Positions 52,261 through 59,947 of a DNA stretch of 64,000 nucleotides are shown one piece after another. The stretch spans positions 2,944,136-3,008,135 of the forward strand of contig CP129481.1 of the NCBI GenBank assembly GCA_030583905.1, written 5' to 3'. This DNA is from Anaerolineales bacterium. Its GTDB lineage: Bacteria; Chloroflexota; Anaerolineae; Anaerolineales; Villigracilaceae. The notes beneath the pieces were generated by a model. It saw nothing but the letters and a program-made list of their open reading frames with translations. It was not told the origin of the DNA and made no database searches. The stretch's first letter is position 1, and each line of letters begins with the position of its first letter. Both the position numbers and the translations under genes were made by a program.

Positions 52261-53163
52261 ATGCCCAAATTGATTCCACTCAAAAAAGCGATCTCCGAAT
52301 TCGTGAACGACGGCGATGTGGTCTATGCCGCCGGTTTCACGCACCTCATCCCCTTTGCGGCGGGACATGAGATCATCCGTCAGGGGAAGAAAAATCTCAC
52401 GCTGGCGCGCGCCACGCCCGACCTGATCTACGACCAGATGGTGGCGGCGGGATGTGCGAAGAAGGTCATCTTCTCGTACATGGGGAATCCCGGCGTCGGG
52501 TCACTGCGCATCGTGCGCGGAGCGATCGAACGCGGCGAATTGGAATGGGAGGAATATTCGCACTTTGGCATGATCACCCGCCTGCAGGCAGGCGCAGCGG
52601 GACTGCCCTTCCTGCCCATGAACCAGACCGGCGCAACCGACCTCGAAGGTGCCAACCCGAACATCAAACGCATCCCTGACCCATTCGGCGGCAAGGATGT
52701 CATCGTCGTGCCGGCACTCAACCCGGATGTCGCCATCGTGCATGTGCAGCGCGCGGACAAGCACGGCAATGCCCATCTGTGGGGCATCATCGGCGAACAA
52801 AAGGAAGCCGCGTTCGCCGCGAAGAAAGTCATCCTGACGGCAGAGGAAATTGTGGACGAATCAGTCATCCGGTCCGACCCGAACCGCACGATGATCCCCG
52901 GCATCGTCGTCAGCGCCGTGTGTCATGTTCCGTTCGCGAGTCATCCATCCTATTCGCAGGGATATTACGACCGCGACAACGAGTTCTATCTCGCATGGGA
53001 CAAGATCAGCGAGTCAAAGGAAAGCGTGCAGACGTATCTTGACGAATGGGTGTACGGCGTGAAAGACCGGAATGCCTACTGGAAAAAACTCGGCGAGAAA
53101 ACACACAAGCGCCTGAAGGTGAAAGCGCGTTACAGCGAAAAGATCAATTACGGACAGTATTAA
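52261..53163 (+). CDS. CoA-transferase subunit A (GctA-like)
   Basis: A 300-residue alpha subunit of a family I CoA-transferase. The motif 'VYAAGFTHLIPFAAGHEIIR' near the N-terminus and 'IPDPFGGKDVIVVPALNPDV' with 'VHVQRADKHGNAHLWG' are typical of glutaconate CoA-transferase subunit A. It moves CoA between carboxylic acids; the substrate cannot be told from sequence. ATG at 52261 is chosen over an in-frame ATG at 52237 inside the previous gene. Subunit B lies one gene further on. Confidence 0.85.
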   Translation: MPKLIPLKKAISEFVNDGDVVYAAGFTHLIPFAAGHEIIRQGKKNLTLARATPDLIYDQMVAAGCAKKVIFSYMGNPGVGSLRIVRGAIERGELEWEEYSHFGMITRLQAGAAGLPFLPMNQTGATDLEGANPNIKRIPDPFGGKDVIVVPALNPDVAIVHVQRADKHGNAHLWGIIGEQKEAAFAAKKVILTAEEIVDESVIRSDPNRTMIPGIVVSAVCHVPFASHPSYSQGYYDRDNEFYLAWDKISESKESVQTYLDEWVYGVKDRNAYWKKLGEKTHKRLKVKARYSEKINYGQY

Positions 53164-53168
53164 CATCG

Positions 53169-54014
53169 ATGAATATCCCGCACTTCGATCTTGGCGGAGA
53201 CGGCGCGCCGCTGCACTTTCTGCACGCCAACGGCTATCCGCCCGAATGTTACCAGCCGCTGTTCGCACATTTACACAACCGACATCGTGTCTTTGGGATG
53301 AAACTCCGCCCGTTGTGGGAAGGTCAGAACAAGGATGATTTTCAAGACTGGCATCCCTACTCGGATGATCTGCTGCGCTTCTTGTCGGACCGTGGAACTG
53401 ATCCCGTTATCGGAGTTGGTCATTCCATCGGCGGGATCGTCACCCTGCGCGCGGCATTGCGTAACCCGGATAAATTCCGCGCCCTAATCCTGCTCGACCC
53501 GGTCTTCTTTGTCCCGCCGTTTTTGGTCGGCTGGAATTTCATCCGCGCCATCGGGCTGGGCGAAAAGACGCATCCGCTCATCCCCGCCGCCAGGAAGAGA
53601 CGCCGCGAATTTGATAATCTTGATGTTTTGTTCCGCAGTTATCGAAGCAAGCCGATCTTTCGATACTTGAACGATGACAGTTTGAAAGCGTACATTGCAG
53701 GCATCACCAAGCCCAAAGCGGACGGCGGTTATGAGCTGGCATATACTCCCGAATGGGAAACGCACATCTACCTGACAGGTTTGCGCGATTTCGATCTCTG
53801 GCGCGGACTTCCGAATCTCGATGTGCCCACGCTCATCATCCGCGGCGCCGAAACAGACACATTCCTGCCGAATGCGGAACGGCTTGTAAAAAAGAAGAAC
53901 CCGCACATACGAGTGCACACCATGCAAAATGCCACACACATCCTGCCATTGGAATATCCGCGGGAAGTGGCGGAAATTATTGATAAATTCTTGACCGAAG
54001 ACAGTGGACGGTAG
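53169..54014 (+). CDS. Alpha/beta hydrolase between CoA-transferase subunits
   Basis: A 281-residue alpha/beta hydrolase. Nucleophile elbow 'GVGHSIGGIV' (Ser about residue 87), a cap region with Arg-rich 'PAARKRRREFDNL', acid in 'LIIRGAETDTFLPNAE' (about 219-234) and His in 'NATHILPLEYP' (about 259). It begins 5 bases after subunit A, so it is co-transcribed and probably acts on a related ester, thioester or lactone. The substrate is unknown. The C-terminus is encoded by a short inverted repeat (54000-54037). Confidence 0.8.
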   Translation: MNIPHFDLGGDGAPLHFLHANGYPPECYQPLFAHLHNRHRVFGMKLRPLWEGQNKDDFQDWHPYSDDLLRFLSDRGTDPVIGVGHSIGGIVTLRAALRNPDKFRALILLDPVFFVPPFLVGWNFIRAIGLGEKTHPLIPAARKRRREFDNLDVLFRSYRSKPIFRYLNDDSLKAYIAGITKPKADGGYELAYTPEWETHIYLTGLRDFDLWRGLPNLDVPTLIIRGAETDTFLPNAERLVKKKNPHIRVHTMQNATHILPLEYPREVAEIIDKFLTEDSGR

Positions 54015-54051
54015 ACCGATTGCCACCGTCCGCTGTCAATCGTCCACTGTC
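54000..54051. repeat. Short inverted repeat (GACAGTGGACGGT) at the hydrolase 3' end
   Basis: GACAGTGGACGGT (54000-54012) pairs with ACCGTCCGCTGTC (54025-54037) with one mismatch, and GTCCACTGTC recurs at 54042-54051. It covers the last codons of the hydrolase and ends just before the ribosome site of the next gene. Confidence 0.6.
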
Positions 54052-54067
54052 AAATCAGGAGAACACC

Positions 54068-54844
54068 ATGCCCGAACTCAAATACTCTTCCGCCGAATTG
54101 ATGATCATCAACGCCGCACGCCTTTTGCGTGACGGCGATACGGTCTTCGTCGGCGTCGGTCAGCCCAACCTCGCCTGCAACCTTGCCAAACGGACGCACG
54201 CTCCCAACCTCGTCATGATCTACGAAGCGGGCGTCATCGGCGCGGAGCCTGCCCGCCTGCCGCTCTCCATCGGCGACCCCACCCTCGTCAGCGGCGCGCT
54301 TTCAGTGGTCAGCATGTACGATATCTTCGCCAACTATCTCCAACGCGGCAATGTGGATGTGGGCTTCATGGGCGGCGCGCAGATTGACAAATATGGCAAT
54401 ATCAACGCCACCGTCATCGGTGACTACGCGCAACCTAAGGTCCGTCTGCCCGGTTCGGGCGGCTCGCAGGAAATCGCAGCGTGGGCGAACCGTTGTTACA
54501 TCATGACGCCCCATCAGAAACGCCGCTTCCCGGAAAAAGTGGAATTCATGACCTCCGCCGGATTTATCGGAGGGAAGGATGACCGCAAAAATGCCGGTCT
54601 GCGCGGCGGCGGGATGCTCGCCGTCGTCACCGACATCGGCATTCTCGAACCCGACGAGAACGGTGAAATGACCTTAACCGCCCTGCATCCCGGAAAAACC
54701 GCCGAAGACGCCAAAGCCAACACCGGCTGGGATCTGAAAGTCGCGGCACAACTGAAAACGACCGAGCCGGTCACTAAAAAAGAACTGAGAATCCTGCGTG
54801 AAGAACTCGACCCGACCGGTATTTATCTCAAAGGCGCGGCATAG
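54068..54844 (+). CDS. CoA-transferase subunit B (GctB-like)
   Basis: A 258-residue beta subunit of the same CoA-transferase. 'DTVFVGVGQPNLACNLAKRT' and 'MIYEAGVIGAEPARLPLSIG' contain the catalytic-Glu region of the family, and 'VDVGFMGGAQIDKYGNINAT' is conserved. ATG at 54068 has AGGAGA upstream; the longer frame to 54020 lies in the inverted repeat and is rejected. It completes the heteromer encoded with the gene at 52261. Confidence 0.87.
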   Translation: MPELKYSSAELMIINAARLLRDGDTVFVGVGQPNLACNLAKRTHAPNLVMIYEAGVIGAEPARLPLSIGDPTLVSGALSVVSMYDIFANYLQRGNVDVGFMGGAQIDKYGNINATVIGDYAQPKVRLPGSGGSQEIAAWANRCYIMTPHQKRRFPEKVEFMTSAGFIGGKDDRKNAGLRGGGMLAVVTDIGILEPDENGEMTLTALHPGKTAEDAKANTGWDLKVAAQLKTTEPVTKKELRILREELDPTGIYLKGAA

Positions 54845-54904
54845 CGCAAAAATCACACCAAACTACCATTTACGCGCATCGGGAAAAGGGATATATCTGT
54901 ATTC

Positions 54905-55648
54905 ATGAGAACCTCTCCCGTTCGCCACATCCTATTTGACCTGGGCGGAACGCTCATGTACGCCCGCGGCGATTGGGAGCCGATCCACGAGCGCGCAGAT
55001 CAGGCGCTGGTCGATTCGCTGCGCACGCACGATATTCACATCGAGCCGCGGCATTTCCGCGCGCGCCTGCACCAATACTACGAACAACGCGAAAAGGATT
55101 TTCAGGAAACCACCTATCATTTCGTCCTGCGCGAATTGCTCACAGAGTTGGGTCATGCCGAGGTCGCAGAATCAGTCCTCAGGTCCGCGTTGGATGCGAT
55201 GTACTCCGTCACTCAAAGCAACTGGCAGCTTGAAGCGGATGCGGTCGAGACTCTCAAGACCTTGAAATCCAATCAATATCGGCTTGGTATTTTTTCCAAC
55301 GCGGGCGATGACAAGGACGTGCAGCAGCTCATTGAAAATTTCGGCATCCGCGATCACTTCGATTTCGTGCTGACATCCGCCGCGTGCTTTTACCGCAAGC
55401 CGCATGAACGCGCATTCGAGATCTCGCTCGCACAGTGGAACATCACGCCGCAGGAAGCCGCGATGGTCGGTGACAGCCTTGAAGCGGATATCATCGGGGC
55501 GAAGCAGGTCGGGATGACCGCGATCTGGATCACGCGCCGCGCAAGTTTTACGGACGAGGAAATGCGCCGCATCAAACCGGACTTCAGCCTGCGCAAACTC
55601 TCCGAGCTTTCTCCCACCCTCGATATGCTCTCCCTATCCCGCCGCTGA
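54905..55648 (+). CDS. HAD family hydrolase (DLGGT variant)
   Basis: A 247-residue haloacid dehalogenase-like phosphatase with an alpha-helical cap. Motif I is 'ILFDLGGTLMY' (Asp about residue 12), where the usual second Asp (DxD) is replaced by Gly; motif II 'GIFSNAGDD', motif III Lys in 'FYRKPHERAFE' and motif IV 'MVGDSLEADIIGAKQVGM' are present. The missing acid/base Asp means phosphatase activity is uncertain, although this variant is common in annotated HAD proteins. TATATC lies 7 bases before the ATG. Confidence 0.85.
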   Translation: MRTSPVRHILFDLGGTLMYARGDWEPIHERADQALVDSLRTHDIHIEPRHFRARLHQYYEQREKDFQETTYHFVLRELLTELGHAEVAESVLRSALDAMYSVTQSNWQLEADAVETLKTLKSNQYRLGIFSNAGDDKDVQQLIENFGIRDHFDFVLTSAACFYRKPHERAFEISLAQWNITPQEAAMVGDSLEADIIGAKQVGMTAIWITRRASFTDEEMRRIKPDFSLRKLSELSPTLDMLSLSRR

Positions 55649-55659
55649 CAGCATTCGGA

Positions 55660-55665
55660 TACAAT
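55660..55665 (+). promoter_or_regulatory. Putative -10 element (TACAAT), leaderless start of the EamA gene
   Basis: TACAAT ends 8 bases before the ATG at 55674; there is no ribosome site. Confidence 0.5.
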
Positions 55666-55673
55666 CTCGCGTC

Positions 55674-56567
55674 ATGTCTCAAAACCGAATCCTTCCATAT
55701 GCCGCGCTTGCGGTGGGCATCAGCGCGCTAAGTCTCTCCGCCATGTTCGTGCGCTGGGCGGACGCACCCGGCGCCATGACAGGCTTCTATCGTCTGCTCA
55801 TTTCCACAATTTTGATGTTCCCCTTGTTCGTCAGGCAGCAAAGCCGCCGCGAAAAAATCGATCGGAAATTCTTGCTCTTTCCGATCATCGGCGGCGTGTT
55901 CACAGCTTTGGATTTCACGCTCTGGAACACATCCGTACAGTACACAACGGCGGCGAACGCGACCTTACTGGGAAATACATCCCCGCTATGGGTTGCGCTG
56001 ATCGCCCTGTTCCTGTTCCGCGAAAGACTGCGCGGAAGTTTCTGGATCGGTTTGGCGCTGGCATTGACCGGCGCAATGCTGGTCGTTGGCAGTAATTTTC
56101 TGCAAACCCCCACGCTTGGTTTCGGCGACCTGCTGGCAAGCACCGCAGCGATCTTTTACGCGCTCTACCAGCTCACAACCCAGCGCGGACGCAAACACAT
56201 CGATCCGTTCCGCTACACATGGCTGGTGGGAGTCAGCGCCACAGTTTGTATGTTCGTCATCAATTTCGTATGGGGAAACTCCTTCACAGGGTACTCCGCG
56301 CAGACCTGGCTGGTATTCCTCGCCACCGCCGTTGTCTCGCAAATGATCGGCTATCTCTCCATCTCCTATGCGTTGGGACATCTGCCGGCATCCGTTGTCG
56401 CACCGACATTGATCGGTCAACCGATTCTGACCGCCATCCTTGCCATTCCCCTGCTCGGTGAAATCCCTGCGCCAGTCCAGTGGCTGGGCGGAGCGGTGGC
56501 GCTGGCGGGAATTTATATCGTCAACCAGTCACATGTTAAATTGACCAAGGAAACGCCGAACGCATAA
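55674..56567 (+). CDS. EamA/DMT family transporter
   Basis: A 297-residue membrane protein with about ten hydrophobic segments in two EamA repeats; 'NTSPLWVALIALFLFRERLR' and 'LIGQPILTAILAIPLLGEIP' are the typical ends of each repeat. Proteins of this group export amino acids or metabolites; the substrate is not known. It follows the HAD gene after 25 bases but has its own -10 element. Confidence 0.88.
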   Translation: MSQNRILPYAALAVGISALSLSAMFVRWADAPGAMTGFYRLLISTILMFPLFVRQQSRREKIDRKFLLFPIIGGVFTALDFTLWNTSVQYTTAANATLLGNTSPLWVALIALFLFRERLRGSFWIGLALALTGAMLVVGSNFLQTPTLGFGDLLASTAAIFYALYQLTTQRGRKHIDPFRYTWLVGVSATVCMFVINFVWGNSFTGYSAQTWLVFLATAVVSQMIGYLSISYALGHLPASVVAPTLIGQPILTAILAIPLLGEIPAPVQWLGGAVALAGIYIVNQSHVKLTKETPNA

Positions 56568-56654
56568 AAATCAGGTAAGATTGTCAGGTGCAATGCCTCT
56601 GGCATGTATCGCAAATCGCTGGAGGGTTACATCAAAACAAGAGGAGAGATACCA

Positions 56655-57053
56655 ATGGAAATCAAAGTTACCGCCGAATTTGGGAAAGTCCCGGTCACCG
56701 TCGTGCATGTGGATGGAAATATCGACTCTTCAACCTATCAGGCTTTTCAAGATAAAGTGACGGGTCTGATCAACGACGGCGCACAGGATGTTCTCGTGGA
56801 CCTTAGCCACACGCCCCTTGTCAGCAGCGCAGGATTGCGCGCCATTCATGATATCTTCAATCAACTCCGCGCGGCTAACAATGAAATTGACGATGAAGCA
56901 ATGCGCCAGGGCATCAGCGCGGGGACGTACAAATCAAAGCACCTGAAACTGCTCAACCTTTCCCCTGCCACAAAGGTTGCATTCGAAACCGCCGGGTTCG
57001 ACATGTACATCGAGACCTTCACCGACCTGTCAACCGCCGTCGCTTCCTTCTGA
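56655..57053 (+). CDS. STAS domain protein, anti-sigma factor antagonist-like
   Basis: A 132-residue STAS protein. 'VTVVHVDGNIDSSTYQAFQD' and 'DVLVDLSHTPLVSSAGLRAI' are diagnostic; the Ser of 'SSAGLR' (about residue 58) is the usual phosphorylation site. An acidic insertion follows. ATG at 56655 is chosen for AGGAGAG upstream. No anti-sigma factor kinase gene is adjacent, so its partner is elsewhere. A perfect hairpin follows. Confidence 0.88.
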   Translation: MEIKVTAEFGKVPVTVVHVDGNIDSSTYQAFQDKVTGLINDGAQDVLVDLSHTPLVSSAGLRAIHDIFNQLRAANNEIDDEAMRQGISAGTYKSKHLKLLNLSPATKVAFETAGFDMYIETFTDLSTAVASF

Positions 57054-57068
57054 CCTTCAAGCAATCGC

Positions 57069-57097
57069 ACAACAGGTGCCTTGAGTGCACCTGTTGT
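57069..57097 (+). terminator. Hairpin after the STAS gene
   Basis: ACAACAGGTGC and GCACCTGTTGT form a perfect 11-bp stem with a 7-base loop. The U tract is poor, so termination may be weak. Confidence 0.55.
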
Positions 57098-57119
57098 ATC
57101 TCCCCGCAAACCCGCATGG

Positions 57120-57125
57120 TAGAAT
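57120..57125 (+). promoter_or_regulatory. Putative -10 element (TAGAAT), leaderless start of rarA
   Basis: TAGAAT ends 6 bases before the ATG at 57132, with no ribosome site. A TTGTAT at 57094 is 20 bases upstream, too far for a standard -35. Confidence 0.5.
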
Positions 57126-57131
57126 CACTGC

Positions 57132-58538
57132 ATGTCCGATCTCTTCGACCACGCCATGCAGGAACGTATGAAAAGCGAAGCGCCGCTCGCGGCACGAATG
57201 CGTCCGCGCACACTGGATGAATATATCGGGCAGGAGCATATCGTCGGGGAAGGCAAACTCCTGCGCCGCGCCATCGAAGCCGACCGGCTTTTCTCTTCCA
57301 TCATTTTGTGGGGACCGCCCGGCACAGGCAAGACCACCCTTGCGCAAGTCATCGCAAATACCACCAAAAGTCATTTCGTTACCATCTCTGCCATCCTGGC
57401 AGGCAAAGCCGACCTGCGGATCGTCATTGACGAAGCGCTCGAACGCCGCCGCCTGCATAACGAAAGAACGATCCTGTTCGTGGATGAAGTCCACCGCTGG
57501 AACAAGGCACAGCAGGATGCGCTCCTGCCCCACGTCGAAAACGGCACGTTCACGCTTATCGGCGCGACCACTGAAAACCCATATTTCGAAGTCATCAAGG
57601 CGCTGATCTCGCGCTCGCGCGTCTTCCAACTGCGGAATTTGAATCAGGCGGAGACAGGCACCCTGTTGGATCGCGCTCTCGCGGACAAGAAACGCGGCTA
57701 CGGGAGCAAACGCATCAAACTGGACCTCGATGCCAGATCCCACTTAATTGAAGTTTCCTCCGGCGACGCCCGCAATGCCCTCAACGCCCTCGAACTGGCA
57801 GTCGAATCCACCACGCCCGACAATGACGGCGTCATCCATATCACATTAGATGTGGCGCAAGAGTCCATTCAACGCCGTGCCGTCTTGTACGACAAAGATG
57901 GCGACGCACATTACGACACCATCTCCGCCTTCATCAAATCCGTGCGCGGAAGCGACCCCGACGCCGCGTTATATTGGCTTGCAAAAATGATCTACGCCGG
58001 TGAAGACCCGAAGTTTATCATTCGCCGTCTCATTATTCTGGCTGGTGAGGATATCGGTCTGGCGGACCCGATGGGATTGGTCGTGGCGTCATCCGCCGCG
58101 CAGGCATTTGACTACATCGGTCTGCCCGAGGGCATCTACCCCATCGTCGAAGCGACGTTGTATCTCGCCACTGCGCCTAAATCCAATGGCACAAGTGCAT
58201 ATTTCAAAGCGATGAAGAAGATCGAGGAAGAGGGACAGGTCTCCGTGCCGCGCCACCTGATGGACGGCAACCGCGACGCAGCTGCAATGGGACACGGCAA
58301 AGATTACGTCTATCCGCATGAGTTCGAGGGGCATTTCACGCCTCAACAATATTTACCAAAGCGCCTGCTCGGCACATACTTTTACTCCCCATCGCAGGAG
58401 GGATATGAGGCGCAGGTCACTGCGCGGCTTGACATGTGGAGAGAGGCACAGCGCAAGGCATTGGGGATCACGGAGATCAGAAATGTCCCCGGCATGAGCG
58501 AAGAACAAATCCAAGAGATGAAGAGGAAGATCAAATAA
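57132..58538 (+). CDS. rarA: Replication-associated recombination protein A (RarA/MgsA)
   Basis: A 468-residue AAA+ ATPase related to clamp loaders. 'RMRPRTLDEYIGQEHIVGEG' at the N-terminus, Walker A 'GPPGTGKTTLAQ' (about residues 58-69), Walker B 'ILFVDEVHRWNKAQQD' (about 115-130), sensor 1 'GATTENP' and the C-terminal tetramerisation region 'LVVASSAAQAFDYIGLPEGI' fit RarA. It acts at stalled replication forks. The stop overlaps the next ATG (TAATG), starting a tight operon with the phosphatase and Smr-like genes. Confidence 0.95.
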   Translation: MSDLFDHAMQERMKSEAPLAARMRPRTLDEYIGQEHIVGEGKLLRRAIEADRLFSSIILWGPPGTGKTTLAQVIANTTKSHFVTISAILAGKADLRIVIDEALERRRLHNERTILFVDEVHRWNKAQQDALLPHVENGTFTLIGATTENPYFEVIKALISRSRVFQLRNLNQAETGTLLDRALADKKRGYGSKRIKLDLDARSHLIEVSSGDARNALNALELAVESTTPDNDGVIHITLDVAQESIQRRAVLYDKDGDAHYDTISAFIKSVRGSDPDAALYWLAKMIYAGEDPKFIIRRLIILAGEDIGLADPMGLVVASSAAQAFDYIGLPEGIYPIVEATLYLATAPKSNGTSAYFKAMKKIEEEGQVSVPRHLMDGNRDAAAMGHGKDYVYPHEFEGHFTPQQYLPKRLLGTYFYSPSQEGYEAQVTARLDMWREAQRKALGITEIRNVPGMSEEQIQEMKRKIK

Positions 58539-59164
58539 TGCCTTTATTATTGTTGATCCGACACGGCGAGAATGATTACGTAAAAACAGGGAAAATGGCA
58601 GGACGAATTCCCGGCGTGCACCTGAATGAAAGGGGACAAAAGCAGGCACAGGCGTTGGGGGAAGCGCTGCGCAGCATCCCGCTTAAGGCGGTATATGCAA
58701 GTCCGCTGGAGCGGGCAATGGAAACCGCGGCTCCGATCGCCGAGTCTCACAAATTGACCATTTATCAGGAGCCCGACTTGATGGATACGCATGTCGGGAA
58801 GTGGCAGGGCAGATCATGGAAGGTGCTGCGGCTGATGAAGGCGTGGAAGATCGTGCAGGAAGCGCCGTCGCGGTTCCGTTTTCCCGAAGGCGAATCGTTC
58901 CCTGAAACACAATTGCGGATCGTGAACGTGCTGGAGCGGATCGTGCGGAAATACAACAAACCAAAGGACGTTGTGGCAGTCGTCTTCCATGCCGACCCGA
59001 TCAAGCTGGCAGTGGCGCATTTTCTCGGCATGCCGCTCGATCAATTCCAGCGGCTGGGGTGTGACACCGGCTCGCTCACCGCACTGCATGTCAATGAGAT
59101 GGGCGCGCATTTGATGAAACTGAACCAGCGTCCGCCGTTCGATTTCCTGCCGGCGAAAAAATAA
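58538..59164 (+). CDS. Histidine phosphatase family protein
   Basis: A 208-residue phosphoglycerate-mutase-like phosphatase. The catalytic 'LLIRHGENDYV' (His8 approx.), 'YASPLERAMETAAPIAE' (Arg and Glu, about 62-78) and a later His in 'VVFHADPIKLAV' (about 150) are present. It lacks elements special to glycolytic mutases, so it is probably a broad phosphatase. Coupled by TAATG to rarA before it and to the Smr-like gene after it. Confidence 0.85.
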   Translation: MPLLLLIRHGENDYVKTGKMAGRIPGVHLNERGQKQAQALGEALRSIPLKAVYASPLERAMETAAPIAESHKLTIYQEPDLMDTHVGKWQGRSWKVLRLMKAWKIVQEAPSRFRFPEGESFPETQLRIVNVLERIVRKYNKPKDVVAVVFHADPIKLAVAHFLGMPLDQFQRLGCDTGSLTALHVNEMGAHLMKLNQRPPFDFLPAKK

Positions 59165-59418
59165 TGGCAAAGCTGAAACTCGACCTGCACGAGATCTACA
59201 ACCGCGGAGACAAGATCGACGCGGAACTGAACCGCATCGTGGAGGAAGCCATTGACCGGAAGATCGCGCTGGTGGAGATCATCCCCGGCAAAGGCAGCGG
59301 ACAGCTCAAGAAAAAAGTTTTGCGTTTTTTGAATCAAGGGCACATCAAAAAGTTGTATCACCGTGTGGAGAAGGACGATAAAAACTTCGGGCGGATATTT
59401 ATTCATTTCAGGTTCTAA
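59164..59418 (+). CDS. Small Smr-domain protein
   Basis: An 84-residue stand-alone Smr (MutS2 C-terminal-like) domain: 'KLDLHEIYNRGDKIDAELNR' and 'VEIIPGKGSGQLKKKVLRFL' hold the LDLH and the G-K-G-x-G motifs of the family. Such domains cut or bind branched nucleic acids or structured RNA. Its place after rarA suggests DNA transactions. Starts within the stop of the phosphatase gene (TAATG). Confidence 0.82.
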   Translation: MAKLKLDLHEIYNRGDKIDAELNRIVEEAIDRKIALVEIIPGKGSGQLKKKVLRFLNQGHIKKLYHRVEKDDKNFGRIFIHFRF

Positions 59419-59420
59419 AT

Positions 59421-59942
59421 ATGAAAATACTCGAAACGAACAGACTACTTCTCCGCCATCTCATCATGGATGACCTGAATGAACTCTTTGCTTTATACAG
59501 CGACCCTGAAATCCGGAAATATTTCCCCGAAGGCGTCCTGAATTACGAAGAAACAAAAGAAGAGCTCGAATGGCACATGAACGGGCATCCCCGCCGTCCC
59601 GAACTGGGGTTGTGGGCGACCATCCATAAGGAAACGGGGAAATTCATCGGACGCTGCGGACTGCTGCCATGGACGCTTGATGGGCAGGATGAAGTGGAGA
59701 TCGCTTATTTGCTCGATAAGGCATATTGGAAACAAGGGCTTGCGACAGAAGCCGCGCAAGACATCCTTCAATACGGGTTTGAACAACTAAATCTATCCCG
59801 CCTGATCTGTATGATCGATCCCGAGAATATCGCATCCCAGCGGGTTGCCGAAAGAATTGGAATGACCTTCGAGAGAAAAGTGGACGGATATGAAGGGGAT
59901 AACATTCCTTTTTATATCTATTCCATCGCCCGCAAGGAGTGA
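59421..59942 (+). CDS. GNAT family N-acetyltransferase (RimJ/RimL-like)
   Basis: A 173-residue acetyltransferase. 'ILETNRLLLRHLIMDDLNEL' at the start and 'EIAYLLDKAYWKQGLATEAA' (acetyl-CoA-binding motif A) are typical of the RimJ/RimL-like group, as is 'LICMIDPENIASQRVAERIG' near the end. Substrate unknown; ribosomal proteins or small amines are possible. It begins 2 bases after the Smr-like gene. Confidence 0.88.
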   Translation: MKILETNRLLLRHLIMDDLNELFALYSDPEIRKYFPEGVLNYEETKEELEWHMNGHPRRPELGLWATIHKETGKFIGRCGLLPWTLDGQDEVEIAYLLDKAYWKQGLATEAAQDILQYGFEQLNLSRLICMIDPENIASQRVAERIGMTFERKVDGYEGDNIPFYIYSIARKE

Positions 59943-59947
59943 CAGAA

